A DNA stretch of 64,000 bases from Inia geoffrensis (GCA_036417435.1 CM070899.1:156679494-156743493); one strand, 5' to 3'. Counted from the stretch's first letter, positions 9,934-21,099 are shown. Program-made: numbers and translations. Notes: a model not told the origin generated them from the sequence alone.

Positions 9934-11735
9934 TAAAAGATCTCCAGATAATGTTAATGTGGAAGCAGGACTAAGGCTCTCAGGTATACCATTCCTCCAA
10001 GACTCCCTAACTCTTTCTGAGAAGCAGGGGTGAAAGTGCTCCTGGACGAGGCACAATGACAATGGTCTGGGTGTCTGGAACCCATCCCTGGCAAGTTGCC
10101 TGAAAACTAAATCCCAAAACCTGAATGCATCCACAATTCCCGGCCGCCCATTTCCACCCAACAGAAGGAGTCATTGCCTCCTTGGAACGTTAGTTATTAT
10201 CCTCTCCCTTTGGGAAGATGAAAGCTGTGGGAAAACCAACAGAGCCACCAAGCTCACAACATTTGTTTCATGCCAAGTTTATGCTGTCATCTCTGCTCTG
10301 GTTCCTTAGCTTCACTCTAAAGAAATGCTATTGAATGTATCAGAAAGTGTCACAACATAAATGCTACAGTGTTATGATCACCATCTTCCTGCCCACCCTC
10401 TTCTAAAGGCTCCTACAGAAATTGTTTTATCTTTTCAGATTTGAAGTGCTTTATAAAAATACTCAGCAAATATTTCAGCAAAAAAAAAATGTCCCTAAAT
10501 AGCCACTCTATCCAGTGTAAGTCATGATCACCAGTGTTCCCCTGAAATGCCTAAAATAGAGTCTGTGCTAGCAGTTCCCTCCAAGGAGTGTCCTTGTTTA
10601 GCTAACCTAGTTAGAAGCTGTGAGTTTGTGCTTTTGGGCCCTGTGAGAGCCTTGTGTTTTTAAAATAATTTTGTCTAAAAACCCTTCTCATCTCTCAAAG
10701 GAGATTCATGATATGCAAATTTCCAGGAACTGGGAGCACTGAGCTGACCTGCTTGTAGAGGTACAGCTCTTGTCTGCAGAACCCCAGGGAAGAGCCGTAT
10801 TGTTTGTACCGGGAACAGTATCTGCGTAGAAGGCCCTCTGGAGCCCCTCAGCCATGTTTCCTTTGGGCTGTGTTTCTCTGCTGGTGGCGTGGGTCGGTGT
10901 GGAGCCCCTTCCCCTGCTGACACTTTTGTCAGTCCCTTTAGAGCAACAGATGTGGAGGAAAGTTCCTGCATTTTAATCTGATTCCTGCCATGATTGGGGA
11001 GAGAAGTGGGCATGGTCTTCACCTGTTGTGGAGAGAACATACTTGTATCAGAGTGAGGAGAGTGTCCTCACGGCTAACCTCAGAAGTCAACTAAGTCAGT
11101 GGCGATAAAGCCTATTGGTGCCTGTGATGACAGCAGTGACCAACTCATCCTGATTTGCCCGGGACTTTCACAGTTTCAGCACTGAAAAGGCCCCAAAGGT
11201 CCCAAGAACCCTCTCAGTCCTGGGCAACCCAGAACAACTGGTGACCCTAGGTGGCAGCCCAAAGCCACCACTCTTGTGATGTGGAAGAGTAGCCCCTGCT
11301 GAGTATCATGATGAAATGTTATAAAATTTAAAATTTAAAAAAACCGAAGATTTCATGTACAGGAGTCAGATGGGTACAGCCATTAACCAAACCTCCATTT
11401 TTGGGAGAGATGAAGGTAGATGGGCTTCAGTTTCTGGTCCAAAGGGCCAGAGCTAAGACAAAGGACCCCACCCAAAGCAGCCAGCTGCGGAAGGTACTGG
11501 GGAGCTGAGGCAAGCACAGAACAGAGCCAGCCGGGGTGTGAGTCATGTGAGAGTCAGAGGGAAGAGGGCCAGAGCCATGGTCAGGAGAAGACTGGCTGCA
11601 GCATAGCAGGCTCACTTTCCTGGTCCAGGAGCCTGCCTAAAATAGGCACGTAAAGGACAGATGCCTCAGGCAGCTACTGACTGCTACAGAGACTCTTTGA
11701 AGGATGAAGGGTAAAGAAAAATGTTAAATCACGTC
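9934..11735. other. Long low-repeat interval
   Basis: About 1.8 kb without recognised transposons. It contains ATGCAAAT, the octamer of POU/OCT factors, near 10713, and a few open frames of 60-120 codons without family signatures. No splice-bounded exon convincing enough to call. Confidence 0.45.
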
Positions 11736-11739
11736 CTTC

Positions 11740-11856
11740 TATACTATAAAAGGAATACATTTATAATGGAGGAAAATGTGAAAGGTACAGACAAATATAA
11801 AGAAGAAAATTAAAATAATACAGAAAGCCACCACCCTGAACAAACCATTTGTAATG
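11740..11856 (+). mobile_element. L1M debris
   Basis: 'ataatggaggaaaatgtgaaaggtacagacaaatataaagaag' in sequence recalls L1M 3' UTR. Short and diverged. Confidence 0.4.
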
Positions 11857-11857
11857 T

Positions 11858-11861
<4 letters not shown>

Positions 11862-11912
<51 letters not shown>

Positions 11913-11919
11913 TTTTTTT
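11862..11919. repeat. (TA)n followed by T25
   Basis: Seventeen TA units run straight into a T run that is the antisense poly(A) tail of the next L1. Confidence 0.95.
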
Positions 11920-12346
11920 GGAGTATAGTTGCTTTATACTGCTGTGTCAGTTTCTGCTGTACAGCAAAGTGAATCAGCTCTACATATCCACATATCCACT
12001 CATTTTTGGATTTCCTTCCCATTTAGGTCACCACAGGGCACCAAGTGTAGTTCCCTGTGCTATACAGTAGCTATTAAACATAGTAGTGTATATATGTCAA
12101 TCCCAATCTCCCAGGTCATCCCACCCGACTCCCTTCCCCCTCGGCATGCATAAGTTTGTTCTCTACATCTGTGTCTCTATTTCTGCTTTGCAAGTAAGTT
12201 CATCTGTACCATTTTTCCAGATTCCACATATATTCATTAACATGTGATATTTGTTTTTCTCTTTTTGAATTACTTCACTCTGTGTGATAGCCTCTAGGTC
12301 CATCCACATGTCTGCAAATGACACAATTTCGTTCCTTTTTACGATA
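11868..12346 (-). mobile_element. 5'-truncated L1, antisense
   Basis: After the T run comes the antisense L1 3' end 'ggagtatagttgctttat', 'ctgctgtacagcaaagtgaatcag' and 'ttccctgtgctatacagtag'. It ends in the extreme 3' part of ORF2. TSD TTGCCATATAT at 11857-11867 and 12347-12357. Only about 450 bp of the LINE was inserted. Confidence 0.93.
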
Positions 12347-12359
12347 TTGCCATATATTT

Positions 12360-12900
12360 CTTTCTCCCTAAAAAAGCCAAGAATTTATGTGGTCCAGTGC
12401 CAGCAAGTAATCAAAAGCCATTGAGATCTTCACCGGAGATTCTTAAAGAAAATCAAAAGGAATCTCATTTATAATCAATAGAAACACTTCTTAAAATTTT
12501 CTTTCCCATTTGCATCCTCTTGTCACCTCCCACACCCTGCAGCTTCCCCAAAACTCCTTAGCCCTCACTCTCACCTACCCGCAAAAATCTCTTATAAAGC
12601 CCAACATCAAGGGGTTTCTCTTCCCTTTTTCCCTTCCTCACCTTTTTCAAGTTTCTCTTTTTCCTCTCGGAGACTCTGCTTCCATTCCCAATATTAAATT
12701 AATTAAACTTGTTTCACTTCTTGCAGTTCATGTTTTCTTTCTGCCCATTTCCCCAATTCTACCTGGAAGAATCTGAGCTAAGCAGATACATTCCTTCCCC
12801 CAGAAATTGGAGGAGAAGAAGCCAAGCAATCAATGACAGAATACTCCTTCGTGAGCAACAGGAGGAAAAAATAGTGCAAAATATGCAAAGGCCCATAATG
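12360..12900 (+). other. Unassigned interval, possibly LTR-derived
   Basis: A TATA-like CTTATAAAGCCC (12590-12601), a pyrimidine-rich stretch, and 'gagactctgcttcc' before ATTAAATTAATTAAACTTG resemble LTR layout. No TG...CA ends or TSD could be fixed, so unique DNA is equally possible. Confidence 0.25.
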
Positions 12901-13009
12901 TAACATCTTTTTTAAAAACATCTTTAAATATTTTAAATATATTTTTCTACAAAATTCATTATACTGTAGGTGCAATTTTATACTGTGCTCTGTAAACTTT
13001 ACATTAATG

Positions 13010-13815
13010 AATTCGTTCATTCAGCGAATAGTTTTGTGGGCTTACGAAGGAAACATCAATGAACAAAATAGGCAAAAATCAATGCGCTCATGAAGCTTAG
13101 TCAATTAGTAAGAGATAGACAACAAATATAAAAGGAAGTTGTACATTATGCTAAAAGGTCATGGATACCCTGTAATTTTTTTTGTTTGTTTTTTTGTGGT
13201 ACGCGGGCCTCTCACTGTTGTGGCCTCTCCCGTTGCGGAGCACAGGCTCCGGACGCGCAGGCTCAGTGTCCGTGGCTCACGGGCCCAGCCGCTCCGCGGC
13301 ATGTGGGATCTTCCCGGACCGGGGCACGAACCCGTGTCACCTGCATCGGCAGGCGGACTCCCAACCACTGCCCCACCAGGGAAGCCCACCCTGTAATTTT
13401 TTTTAAGCAAAGTGGGTCAGGAGTGCTGGCTAGAGGGCTGGTTCCTTCTCAGTTCAGTGAGGTGATTTATGGACACAGCCCTGAGCGAAGAGAGGGCGTG
13501 AAGCACGCAGGTTGTGAGGAGGAGCCCTCCAGCGGGGACAGCACAGCCAATACAACGGCCCAAAGACTGGATGGTGCTTGGCATTTTCTAGGAATAACAA
13601 GAAACCAAGTGTGGCCAGAGTTTGGATGTAGGATGTGAGAGAGCGAAGCCCTTGATAGTTCCGTGATTTTTAGCCTGAACGACTACAAGAATAGAGTTGC
13701 CATTAACTGATGTGAGGCGAATGGCGGATGGAGCAAATTCTGGGCGGAATCTGGGGTGCAGCTTTGGACATGTTGTGTTTTAGACGGTTCTTAACCATCC
13801 AAGTGGAAAAATAGG
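13010..13815 (-). mobile_element. L2 LINE 3' part, antisense, split by a SINE
   Basis: 'ttcattcagcgaatagttttg', 'aacatcaatgaacaaaataggc' and 'gctcatgaagcttagt' give the antisense L2 end. After the SINE, 'gaaaccaagtgtggccagagt'-type sequence to about 13815 fits the upstream L2 UTR. Confidence 0.6.
13184..13387 (-). mobile_element. CHR-2-like SINE inserted in L2
   Basis: Near full-length antisense copy. A perfect 17-bp TSD starting ACCCTGTAATTT is at 13167-13183 and 13388-13404. B-box region GGTTCGTGCCCC. Confidence 0.96.
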
Positions 13816-13929
13816 GGATACTGTTGAGGAAAATATTTCCCTGAGTCTTTAAATATTATTAGAAAATCTAAATTTTAAATAGGTAATGCTATATTATAAA
13901 TTTAAAGAACTTAAAAGAGGGTATGCAAT

Positions 13930-14539
13930 GAAAACTAAGTTTATTTCCCTTTCCTCCACCTAGCCACCCATCTCTTCTCCCCAGATACATCCTCTTTTAC
14001 AAGTTTTTCATATATCCTTCCAGAAACCGTCTACACTTTTATAGGTATACGTTTCCCTTTTCTCTCCCATAAAATTTTAGCATGATATGAACACAATTTT
14101 CCCCAATGCCTTTTTCACTTAACCAGATGTCTTGCAATATTTCCATATCAGTAAGGAAAGAGCATTGTCATTCTTCATAATGACATAATTTTCACTGTTT
14201 TCACTTGTATGAATACATGTAACGTATACAATATTATTTTTAACTCCCTTGTTGATAGACATTTAAGCTTTTGTTTCCAATCTTTTGCTGTTACAAGCAC
14301 TATTGAAAGACATAATGACCTTTTTATATATTTCATTTAAATGTGCAATTATATTTATAAAGTAAATATTTAGGAGTGAAATTATTGCTGAGTCAGAGGG
14401 CGTGTGCGTTTTTATTTAGCTAGATATCACTACATTTCAATACAGCAGAGCATAAGAGGACATGTTTTCCCACACCCTCCCCAACACAGTGTGTTATCAA
14501 ATTTTTTATAATTTTCTGATACAGTAAGTCTGAAAAAAA
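13930..14539 (-). mobile_element. Old L1M fragment, antisense
   Basis: Typical antisense order: 'tttcatatatccttccagaaa', 'tttttcacttaaccagatgtc', 'gttgatagacatttaagctttt', 'tattgctgagtcagagggc' and 'cacaccctccccaacacagtg'. Confidence 0.85.
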
Positions 14540-14754
14540 AATTTTTTGTTGTTTTTTTTTTGGCGGTACGCAGGCCTCACACTGCTGTGGCCTTTCCCGC
14601 TGTGGAGCACAGTCTCCAGATGCGCAGGCTCAGCGGCCATGGCTCACGGGCCCAGCCGCTCCGCGGCATGTGGGATCTTCCCGGACCTGGCCACGAACCC
14701 GTGTCCCCTGCATCGGCAGGCGGACTCTCAACCACTGCGTCACCAAGGAAGCCC
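14540..14754 (-). mobile_element. CHR-2-like SINE inserted in L1M
   Basis: Antisense copy. TSD TAAGTCTGAAAAAAA at 14525-14539 and TAAGTTTGAAAAAAA at 14755-14769, one mismatch. Confidence 0.95.
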
Positions 14755-14769
14755 TAAGTTTGAAAAAAA

Positions 14770-15500
14770 GTTTTAAGAAAAATATTATCCCACAGTCATA
14801 TTGTTTATGGTTTCTGCAGCATACTTTAAAAGGCTTTCCTCTCTCTGAGTTTGCTCTTTTAAAAAAACTGCCCATTTTTTAAAGGTACATTTATAGTTTT
14901 TTTTTTCTTTAAATCTTTCATATAGAATTAATTGGGGGGAAGGTGTGAGGTAGGGATCCAGTTTTTCTTTCCAAATGGCTGTCCAGTTGTCCTAATATTT
15001 TTTCTCTCTGATCAGAAATGCCACCTATAAGATATAATGAATTCCCACATACTTTGGTGTTTATTTCTGAACCTTTTCTCCTTTTCAATTGTTCTGTCTC
15101 TCTCCTATGTTCCACATTAATTTCGTTACTCAAACTTTACGTTTTGGTTTCATAGTTGGTTGGATGAATTGCCCCTCATTACTTATATTTTCTGAAGTTT
15201 TGGCTTTGAACAGTGGCAGACTCTTGGCATATTAACACCTTTCTGACTAGAGAAGGATTGCCATTTGACTTTCCAACTGGTACTGTAATAGCATGGCTAG
15301 CTCACTACACTTCCGTGAGCACTAAGTATTTTGGGGTTCTTAAAAGTTCCATTTCATATTTCAAAAGTGGTGAATACTTCATTTTTCCTGTGTTTATGGT
15401 ATTGTGGTATTCCTTCTGTGAATCATCAGGTCAGGACTTTTGCCCATTTTTATATTATATGTCTACCTTTTTCTTAAACTTTTAAAAGATGGTCATATGG
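14770..15500 (-). mobile_element. Old L1M fragment, antisense, continued
   Basis: 'ggtgtgaggtagggatccagt', 'ccaaatggctgtccagttgtc' and 'agaaatgccacctataag' are classic antisense L1 landmarks. The second half is weaker but has 'aggacttttgcccatttttat'. Confidence 0.75.
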
Positions 15501-15570
15501 TAAGGTTATAAAAGGAAATTTAGAAAGAAAAATATTCTCATATATTCACAACACAGTTCTTTTCCCTTTT

Positions 15571-15773
15571 TTTTTTTTTTAAAGATTTCTTTCAATGTGA
15601 ACCATTTTTTTAAAGTCTTTATTGAATTGGTTACAATACTGCTTCTGTTTTATGTTTTTGGTTTTTTTGGCCACGAGGCATGTGGGATCTTAGCTCCCTG
15701 ACCTGGTATAGAACATGCACCCCCTTCACTGGAAGGCGAAGTCTTAACCACTGTACCGCCAGGTAAGTCCCTC
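15571..15773 (-). mobile_element. CHR-1-like SINE with long 3' half
   Basis: On the sense strand it starts GGGACTTACCTGGCGGTACA and ends with the family tail 'acagaagcagtattgtaacc..ttcaataaagac'. TSD of about 12 bp, TCTTTTCCCTTT, lies just before 15571 and at 15772-15783. Same subtype as the copy at 27963. Confidence 0.88.
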
Positions 15774-15782
15774 TTTTCCCTT

Positions 15783-16012
15783 TAACACAGGGATTTACAA
15801 ACTGACCCGTGGGCCAAATCCAGCCTGCAACCTGATTTTGTAAATAAAGTTTTATTAGAACGCAGCCATGCTCATTCATTCACATACTGTCTGTCTATGG
15901 CTGCTTTCGCACTACAGGGGCAGTACTGAGTAGTTGTAACAGAGACCATCTGGCCTGTAAAGCCTAAAATATTTCCTATCTGGCCCTTTACAGAAAAAGT
16001 TTGCCAAGCTTT
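15783..16012. mobile_element. hAT-type non-autonomous DNA transposon
   Basis: A well-known mammalian hAT relic: 'cagggatttacaaactgacccgtgggcc' through 'aaagttttattagaacgcagcc' and 'ctgctttcgcactaca' to 'tggccctttacagaaaaagtttgcc'. Terminal repeats (GGGATTTACAAACT against AGTTTGCC) are recognisable. Confidence 0.85.
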
Positions 16013-16510
16013 ATAAATAATTTTAAAGTATTATCTAAAGTTGTATTCGAATGTGTGTGTATTAAAACATTGTAACAATTGTTGAGAATCTATTTCAAGC
16101 TTTCTCTTTTCATTTTGTCAGGTAGAGTTTAAAATTTTACTATTTAGTATTTGTTTTTATTATTTCAACAGCTGATCAATAATCTATCAAGAAGTAGTAT
16201 CATTCACAAGTGGTTTAACCATTAATTGCTTATTTGACTACATGCTGCCTTATTCCTAACAGGATTAAGTCAGTTATTATCCTTCTGTTGTATAATGATG
16301 TTCTTATAAATAACACCGAAATGAGCACCTTCATACATAAGTTTTTCATCTCTTTGAGAGATGTCTGTTGGAAAGAAATATCCAGAAATAGTATCTGAAA
16401 AGCAATCGACAGTAATCTGAAAGGTCATCAAAATGGTCATATCCTTTAACTCACTTATCATGTTTCTGGAAATGTTTTCCAGTTCAATAAGGCATGATGA
16501 GGCTTTTATT
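16013..16510. other. AT-rich interval, unassigned
   Basis: Weak L1-like wording only. No feature called. Confidence 0.35.
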
Positions 16511-16514
16511 CTAG

Positions 16515-16842
16515 GAAATAGACATATATGAATGAGTCCAAAGTAGCTGGAGGAACAGAAACAGGCTCACAGACATGGAGAACAGACTTGTGGTTGCCAA
16601 AGCAGTGGGGTATAGGGAGGGATGGACTGGAAGTTTGGGGTTAGTAGATGCAAACTATTATATATAGCATGGATAAACAAAAAGGTCCTACTGTATAGCA
16701 CAGGGAACTATATCCACTATCCTGGATAAATCATAATGGAAAAGAATATTTTAAAATGTATATATGTGTATAACTGAGTCACTTTGCTGTACAGCAGAAA
16801 TTAACACAACATTGTAAATCAACTATACCTCAATAAAAAACA
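16515..16842 (+). mobile_element. L1 3' UTR, sense
   Basis: 'acaggctcacagacatggagaacagactt', 'ctgtatagcacagggaacta', 'ctgagtcactttgctgtacagcaga' and 'caactatacctcaataaaaaac' are the artiodactyl-type L1 3' end. The element is reduced to about 330 bp. Confidence 0.92.
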
Positions 16843-17023
16843 AAAAATACCTGGAGGAGATGGAGAGTAAGAGAAAAGATCTAGTACTCTTAAGGGCTTA
16901 CCCTATGCTAGGCACTTTGTAAGAAATGTATATGTATCATGCAATTTAATCTTTACAAAGCCATTTGGAGTAGGTATTGTCATCCCCACTTTTCACCTAA
17001 GAAACCCAAGGATCAGAGAGTTT

Positions 17024-17068
17024 GACACAACATTGTAAATCAAATATACTTCAATAAAAAGAATATTT
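17024..17068 (+). mobile_element. 45-bp L1 3'-end stub
   Basis: ACACAACATTGTAAATCAAA followed by 'tatacttcaataaaaag' is the last part of an L1 3' UTR. The duplicated MIR piece AAGGAT(C/T)AGAGAGTTTG at 17007-17023 and 17381-17397 flanks this stub together with the SINE, so the TSD belongs to the L1 insertion or to a joint L1-SINE insertion. Confidence 0.85.
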
Positions 17069-17380
17069 AGGGCTTCCCTGGTGGCGCAGTGGTTAAGAAT
17101 CCACCTGCCAATGCAGGGGACACGGGTTCGATCCCTGGTCCAGGAAGATCCCACATGTGGCAGAGCAACTAAGCCCCTGAGCCACAACTACTGAGCATGC
17201 GCTCTAGAGCCCGCGAGCCACAACTACTGAGCCCACGTGCCTAGAGCACGTGCTCCGCAACAAGAGAAGCCCCTGCGATGAGAAGCCCACGCACCACAAC
17301 AAAGAGTAGCCCCCGCTCTCCGCAGCTAGAGAAAGCCCGCAACGAAGACCCAATGCAACCAAAAATAAATAAATAAATAA
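17069..17380 (+). mobile_element. CHR-type SINE, long form, in an L1 tail
   Basis: Begins GGGCTTCCCTGGTGGCGCAG, B box GGTTCGATCCC, ends in (AAAT)n. No private TSD apart from A-rich sequence. Confidence 0.93.
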
Positions 17381-17470
17381 AGGATTAGAGAGTTTGGGAA
17401 ACTTATCCATGCAAGTGGCAGGCCTGGGATTCAGATCTGCTATACCTGTCTTCAAAGACCCATGTGCTTT

Positions 17471-17911
17471 CCACTGCCATCCTTTAAGGTATGCATGAGT
17501 GTCTGAAGAAATATCAAGTGGACCCTTAGCAAATATTTCGGCCTGAATCTGAGTAGGTGCTGAGGAGACAGCAGAAGTAGACAGCGATGGCAGTGTGCTC
17601 CATCGGGCACCTTGGCTCAGGTCCACCCTCCCCCTCGTCCTCCCTTCCTCCCTTTCTCCCCCTAGAGTTCCCTGAGCATCAGTCTGACTCCTTTTCCCTC
17701 CCTGCCCTCATCTCTCTCAGGTTCCTGGAGCGCCTGGGACCCCAAGTCCCTTCTCACTGTCCCCTCGTGTTGCACCCAAGCACCATGCCCGCTACAGGCT
17801 CTCCTTCCACCCCGCCTGATTATCTGCCACCCCAAGGACATGCAACCATGACCTTGGCATGTGGAGTCTCCACCGTGTCAATACCTAGGCCATTCAGGCA
17901 AAGCAGAGCAA
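17471..17911. other. Low-repeat interval
   Basis: Pyrimidine-rich from about 17620 to 17730. No exon or repeat recognised. Confidence 0.4.
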
Positions 17912-17926
17912 GAATGGGGATGGGGA

Positions 17927-18227
17927 GGGCTTCCCTGGTGGTGCAGTGGTTGAGAATCTGCCTGCCAATGCAGGGGTCACAGGTTCGAGCCCTGGTCTGG
18001 GAAGATCCCACATGCCGCAGAGCAACTAAGCCCGTGAGCCGCAACTACTGAGCCTGTGCATCTGGAGCCTGTGCTCCACAACGGGAGAGGCCGCGACAGT
18101 GAGAGGCCCGCGCATCGCAATGAAGAGTGGCCCCCGCTCGCCACCACTGGAGAAAGCCCTTGCACAGAAGCGAAGACCCAACACAGCCAAAAATAAATAT
18201 TAATTAATTAATTAATTTAAAAAAATC
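17927..18227 (+). mobile_element. CHR-type SINE, long form
   Basis: TSD GAATGGGGATGGGGA at 17912-17926 and 18228-18242, perfect. B box GGTTCGAGCCC. Combines a CHR-2-like middle (GGGAGAGGCCGCGACAGTGA) with a long-form end ('gcgaagacccaacacagcc'), so it may be transitional. Confidence 0.95.
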
Positions 18228-18242
18228 GAATGGGGATGGGGA

Positions 18243-18645
18243 GAACACGAGAACTCTGGGTGACACTAGGGCCCTTGCACTTAACAAATGGGGTTGTCAG
18301 TGTGTGAGTGTGTATATGTGTGTGTGCACTTTACTGACTGTGAGTTACCGTAGGGGGCATGGCTCCATGTGTGTGGTTCAGTAAATATGAGTGCGGGCAT
18401 CTGTGCAGACAAACATGTACATGTATCTTTCTGCATGCATCTACATGCATGTCTGGGATGCCTTTTTACAAATGTTAGTGTGTATAAGCATATCTGTATT
18501 AGTTGTCATGTAGGTGAGAATTAAGCTCTACAGAGTGTCTTTTGTTTCTGAGAATAAAAAAATACTCTGCAAATATATATCTTATTGCAGGGAGGGGTGG
18601 GGCTAAGTCTAGAAGCTAAGATTCTTGGGTATGACTGTTCCCCTA
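18243..18645. other. Low-repeat interval with TG-rich run
   Basis: An imperfect TG-rich stretch at 18297-18330, otherwise unassigned. Confidence 0.45.
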
Positions 18646-18647
18646 GA

Positions 18648-18851
18648 GCAGGATGCCTCAACTTTGGCCTTACTGACGTTTTAGCCCGGGTGTTGTGGGA
18701 GCTATCCTGTGCGTTGTAGGATGTTTAGTAGCATCCCTGATCTTTCCCCACTAGATGCCCGTGGCATGCCCATGCTGTGACACAGACAATGTCTCCAGCT
18801 TTTGCCAAGCATCCCGTGATATGCAAAATTGTGCCCAGAGAACCACTGTCC
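18648..18851 (-). mobile_element. MER20-type hAT element
   Basis: 'atgcctcaactttggcc', 'tatcctgtgcgttgtaggatgtttagtagcatccctg' and 'aatgtctccagcttttgcc' in order, ending GAGAACCACTG. Confidence 0.88.
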
Positions 18852-18857
18852 TGGACC

Positions 18858-19025
18858 AGTAGTTCTCATCACTGGCTGCACGTTCAACTCACCTGAGGGG
18901 CTTACAAATGCTCAGACTCCACCTCAGGTCACCCAAACCAGGATCCCTGGGAGCTGGGTCCTGAGCAGCAGGAATTTTAGAAGCTCCTTGGGACTTCTCT
19001 AATGTGATTCTAACACGCAGCCTTG
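18858..19025. mobile_element. MER5/MER58-like hAT element
   Basis: 'gtagttctcatcactggctgcacgtt', 'cacctgaggggcttacaaatg' and 'tgtgattctaacacgcagcc' match this group. Confidence 0.78.
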
Positions 19026-19049
19026 GTGGAGGACCCTTGCCTTAATCCA

Positions 19050-19198
19050 GTGGTTCTCACACTTGAGCATGCACCAGAATCACCCCGAGGCTTGTCAAAA
19101 CACAGCCTGCCCAGCCCACCCTCAGAGTTCCTGATGCAGGTGGCATGGACAAGGTCAGAGAACTTGCATTTCTAAGTCCCCCGGATGAGAACCACTAC
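19050..19198. mobile_element. MER5A-type hAT element
   Basis: CAGTGGTTCTCACACTTGAG at one end and GATGAGAACCACTA at the other, with 'agaatcaccccgaggcttg' and 'acttgcatttctaag' inside. Confidence 0.85.
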
Positions 19199-19199
19199 C

Positions 19200-19385
19200 C
19201 TAGAAAAGTGACATTCAGACTTTGGTGTACACAGGGACAACCTGGAGAGCTGATTGAAAATGTCTATCTCTGTGCCCAAATATTCTGACTCTATATATCC
19301 TGTGCAGGGCTCAGGAATTAACTTTTTAACCAGCAGTATCCAAGGTTATTCTGATGCAAGGGTTCTGGAGAACCACTTTGGGAAA
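19200..19385. mobile_element. MER5-like hAT element, diverged
   Basis: 'cagactttggtgtacacag', 'caacctggagagctgattg', 'ttattctgatgcaaggg' and 'gagaaccactttg'. Fourth hAT element in about 740 bases. Confidence 0.65.
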
Positions 19386-19614
19386 CTCTGCCACATGTCA
19401 GACAGAAGTTCAGTGACAGTGGGAGGTACTGGGCTTGGTCATTGAGGCCCATTTCCTGGAAGCAGGTTCAGTGAGGATCGGGGTAGGGTGGCTGAAGCTG
19501 GGCTAGGAGAACTATCTCAGCAGCAGGAGCACAGGGACCAGGGTTCATCTCTCACTGTCCCCTCGTGCTGCACCCAAGTGGGAGGGAAGGGCAACGGTCC
19601 AGGTCACGAATGCA

Positions 19615-19963
19615 GCACCCGGCCCACACCCCTCCTACTGAACTACCATATAACCCAGGAATCCCACTCCTGGGCATATACCCTGAGAAAACCATAATTC
19701 AAAAATATACATGCACCCCAGTGTTCATTGCAGCACTGTTTACAATAGCCAGGTCATGGAAGTAACCTAAATGTCCATTGACAGATGAATGGCTAAAGAA
19801 GATGTGGTACATATATACAATGGAATATTACTCAGCCATAAAAAGGAATGAAACTGAGTTATTTGTAGTGAGGTGGATGGACCTAGAGACTGTCATACAG
19901 AGTGAAGTAAGTCAGAAAGGGAAAAACAAATATCGTATATTAACACATATATGTGGAATCTAG
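19615..19963 (+). pseudogene. L1 ORF2p C-terminal remnant
   Basis: Two frames together hold the known L1 reverse-transcriptase tail: 'YNPGIPLLGIYPEKTIIQK' in one frame (to about 19765) and '[17 protein letters not shown]' in another (from 19778, ends 19963). The change of frame around 19765-19778 (the usual reading here is 'SWK...TDEWLKK') shows a frameshift. It lacks endonuclease and reverse-transcriptase domains and cannot act alone. Confidence 0.9.
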
Positions 19964-20290
19964 AAAAATGGTACAGATGAATGTATTTGCAAAGCAGAAA
20001 TAGAGACATAGATGTAGAGAACAAACATGTGGACACCAAGGGGGGGAAGTTGGGGTGGGATGAATTGGGAGATTGGGATTAATGTATATACTCCACTGGG
20101 TATGAAATAGATAACTAGTGAGGACCTACTGTATAGCACAGGGAACTCTACTCAGTACTCTGTGGTGACCTGGATGGAGAGAAATCCAAAAGGGAGGGGA
20201 TATGTGTACATAATATGACTGGTTCACTTCGAGGTGCAGCAGGAGCTAGACAATATTGTAAAGCAACTATATCCCAATTAAAACAAACAA
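19615..20290 (+). mobile_element. 5'-truncated L1, sense
   Basis: Begins inside the C-terminal part of ORF2 and continues through the 3' UTR ('ctgtatagcacagggaactc', 'gtaaagcaactatatcccaatta'). The 3' UTR has the run G7, G4, G3, G3, G3 at 20040-20077. Confidence 0.94.
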
Positions 20291-20299
20291 ACAAAGAAG

Positions 20300-20489
20300 T
20301 GCTAAGAACTCTAAGAGAAGAACACCTATGGCTGCTGTCCTGCCCCTCAGACGCTGCCTAATCGACTGAGACCCTCATGACCTCACAGTCCCACCACGGG
20401 GGCAGTGCTCCGTGCCCAGGGCAGCCAACATGCCCTCTCCCTGCAAGGCTGCTGGGCCCCCTCACTCATCTTCAGAGGCCCTGCATGGC
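20300..20489. other. Short unassigned interval
   Basis: No repeat or exon recognised. Confidence 0.35.
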
Positions 20490-20720
20490 CTTCTCTGAGC
20501 CTCAACCACCCTGAGGAATTTTCTGGAATCTCATCATATGCTCCCACTGCACTATTAGGGCATTTTTCTTCCGGAATGGCTTGGTTTCATGTCTTTCTCC
20601 TCCACTAGACTGTGAACAGAGACCACCTCTGCTCCTCTCTGTGTCCCCAGGGCCCAGTAGAAGAGGGTCAGCTTGTGCCGACTGCTCTATATGACCTAAG
20701 GCAGCGTACACACTTACCCC
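20490..20720 (+). mobile_element. L2 relic, sense
   Basis: 'tttctcctccactagactgtgaacagag' and 'ctctctgtgtccccagggcccagtag' are the L2 3' UTR. Confidence 0.7.
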
Positions 20721-20849
20721 CATCACCTTCACAAAAGACTCTGGCTGCACCTTGACCAGGAAATCTCTAGCACTTGACCTGGAGCCCCGCACGCTGTAGA
20801 TGTGTCTCAGCAATTGAACGAATGGATGTCATCCACTGATCTCTCACCC

Positions 20850-21085
20850 TCTTTCAGTTCTCATCAGAGTACTTACCACTGTGTGAACATGTTCATATTA
20901 ATTAGCTGTATTATTTTCCTTTCCTTAACGGAATGTAAGCTCCAGGGTAGCAGGAATATTTCCTGCCTTGTTCTGAGCTCTACTTGGCACCTATGACAAT
21001 AAGAATAGCAATTAGAGCAACCCGTGGGGCATTGCCTCTTTGTGGTATGGCATGGATGAATGAATAAATGAATGAATGAAATGAC
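20850..21085 (+). mobile_element. L2 3' end, sense, with TGAA tail
   Basis: 'acttaccactgtgtgaacatg', 'aacggaatgtaagctccagggtagcagg' and the L2-typical terminus ATGAATGAATAAATGAATGA. Confidence 0.82.
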
Positions 21086-21099
21086 ACATTAGAAAAGAG

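Larger units (their letters stand above)
16890..17470 (-). mobile_element. MIR split by L1 and SINE insertions
   Basis: The first part (16890-17023) has CTATGCTAGGCACTTTGTAA, 'tttaatctttacaaagcc' and 'aagaaacccaaggatcagagag'. The second (17381-17470) resumes at 'aaggattagagagtttgggaaac' and runs through 'gcaagtggcaggcctgggattcaga'. The 358 bases between are younger. Confidence 0.9.

Noticed and set aside
10713..10720. ATGCAAAT octamer as an enhancer
   Set aside because: A single 8-bp match is expected by chance in 64 kb; no supporting motif nearby.
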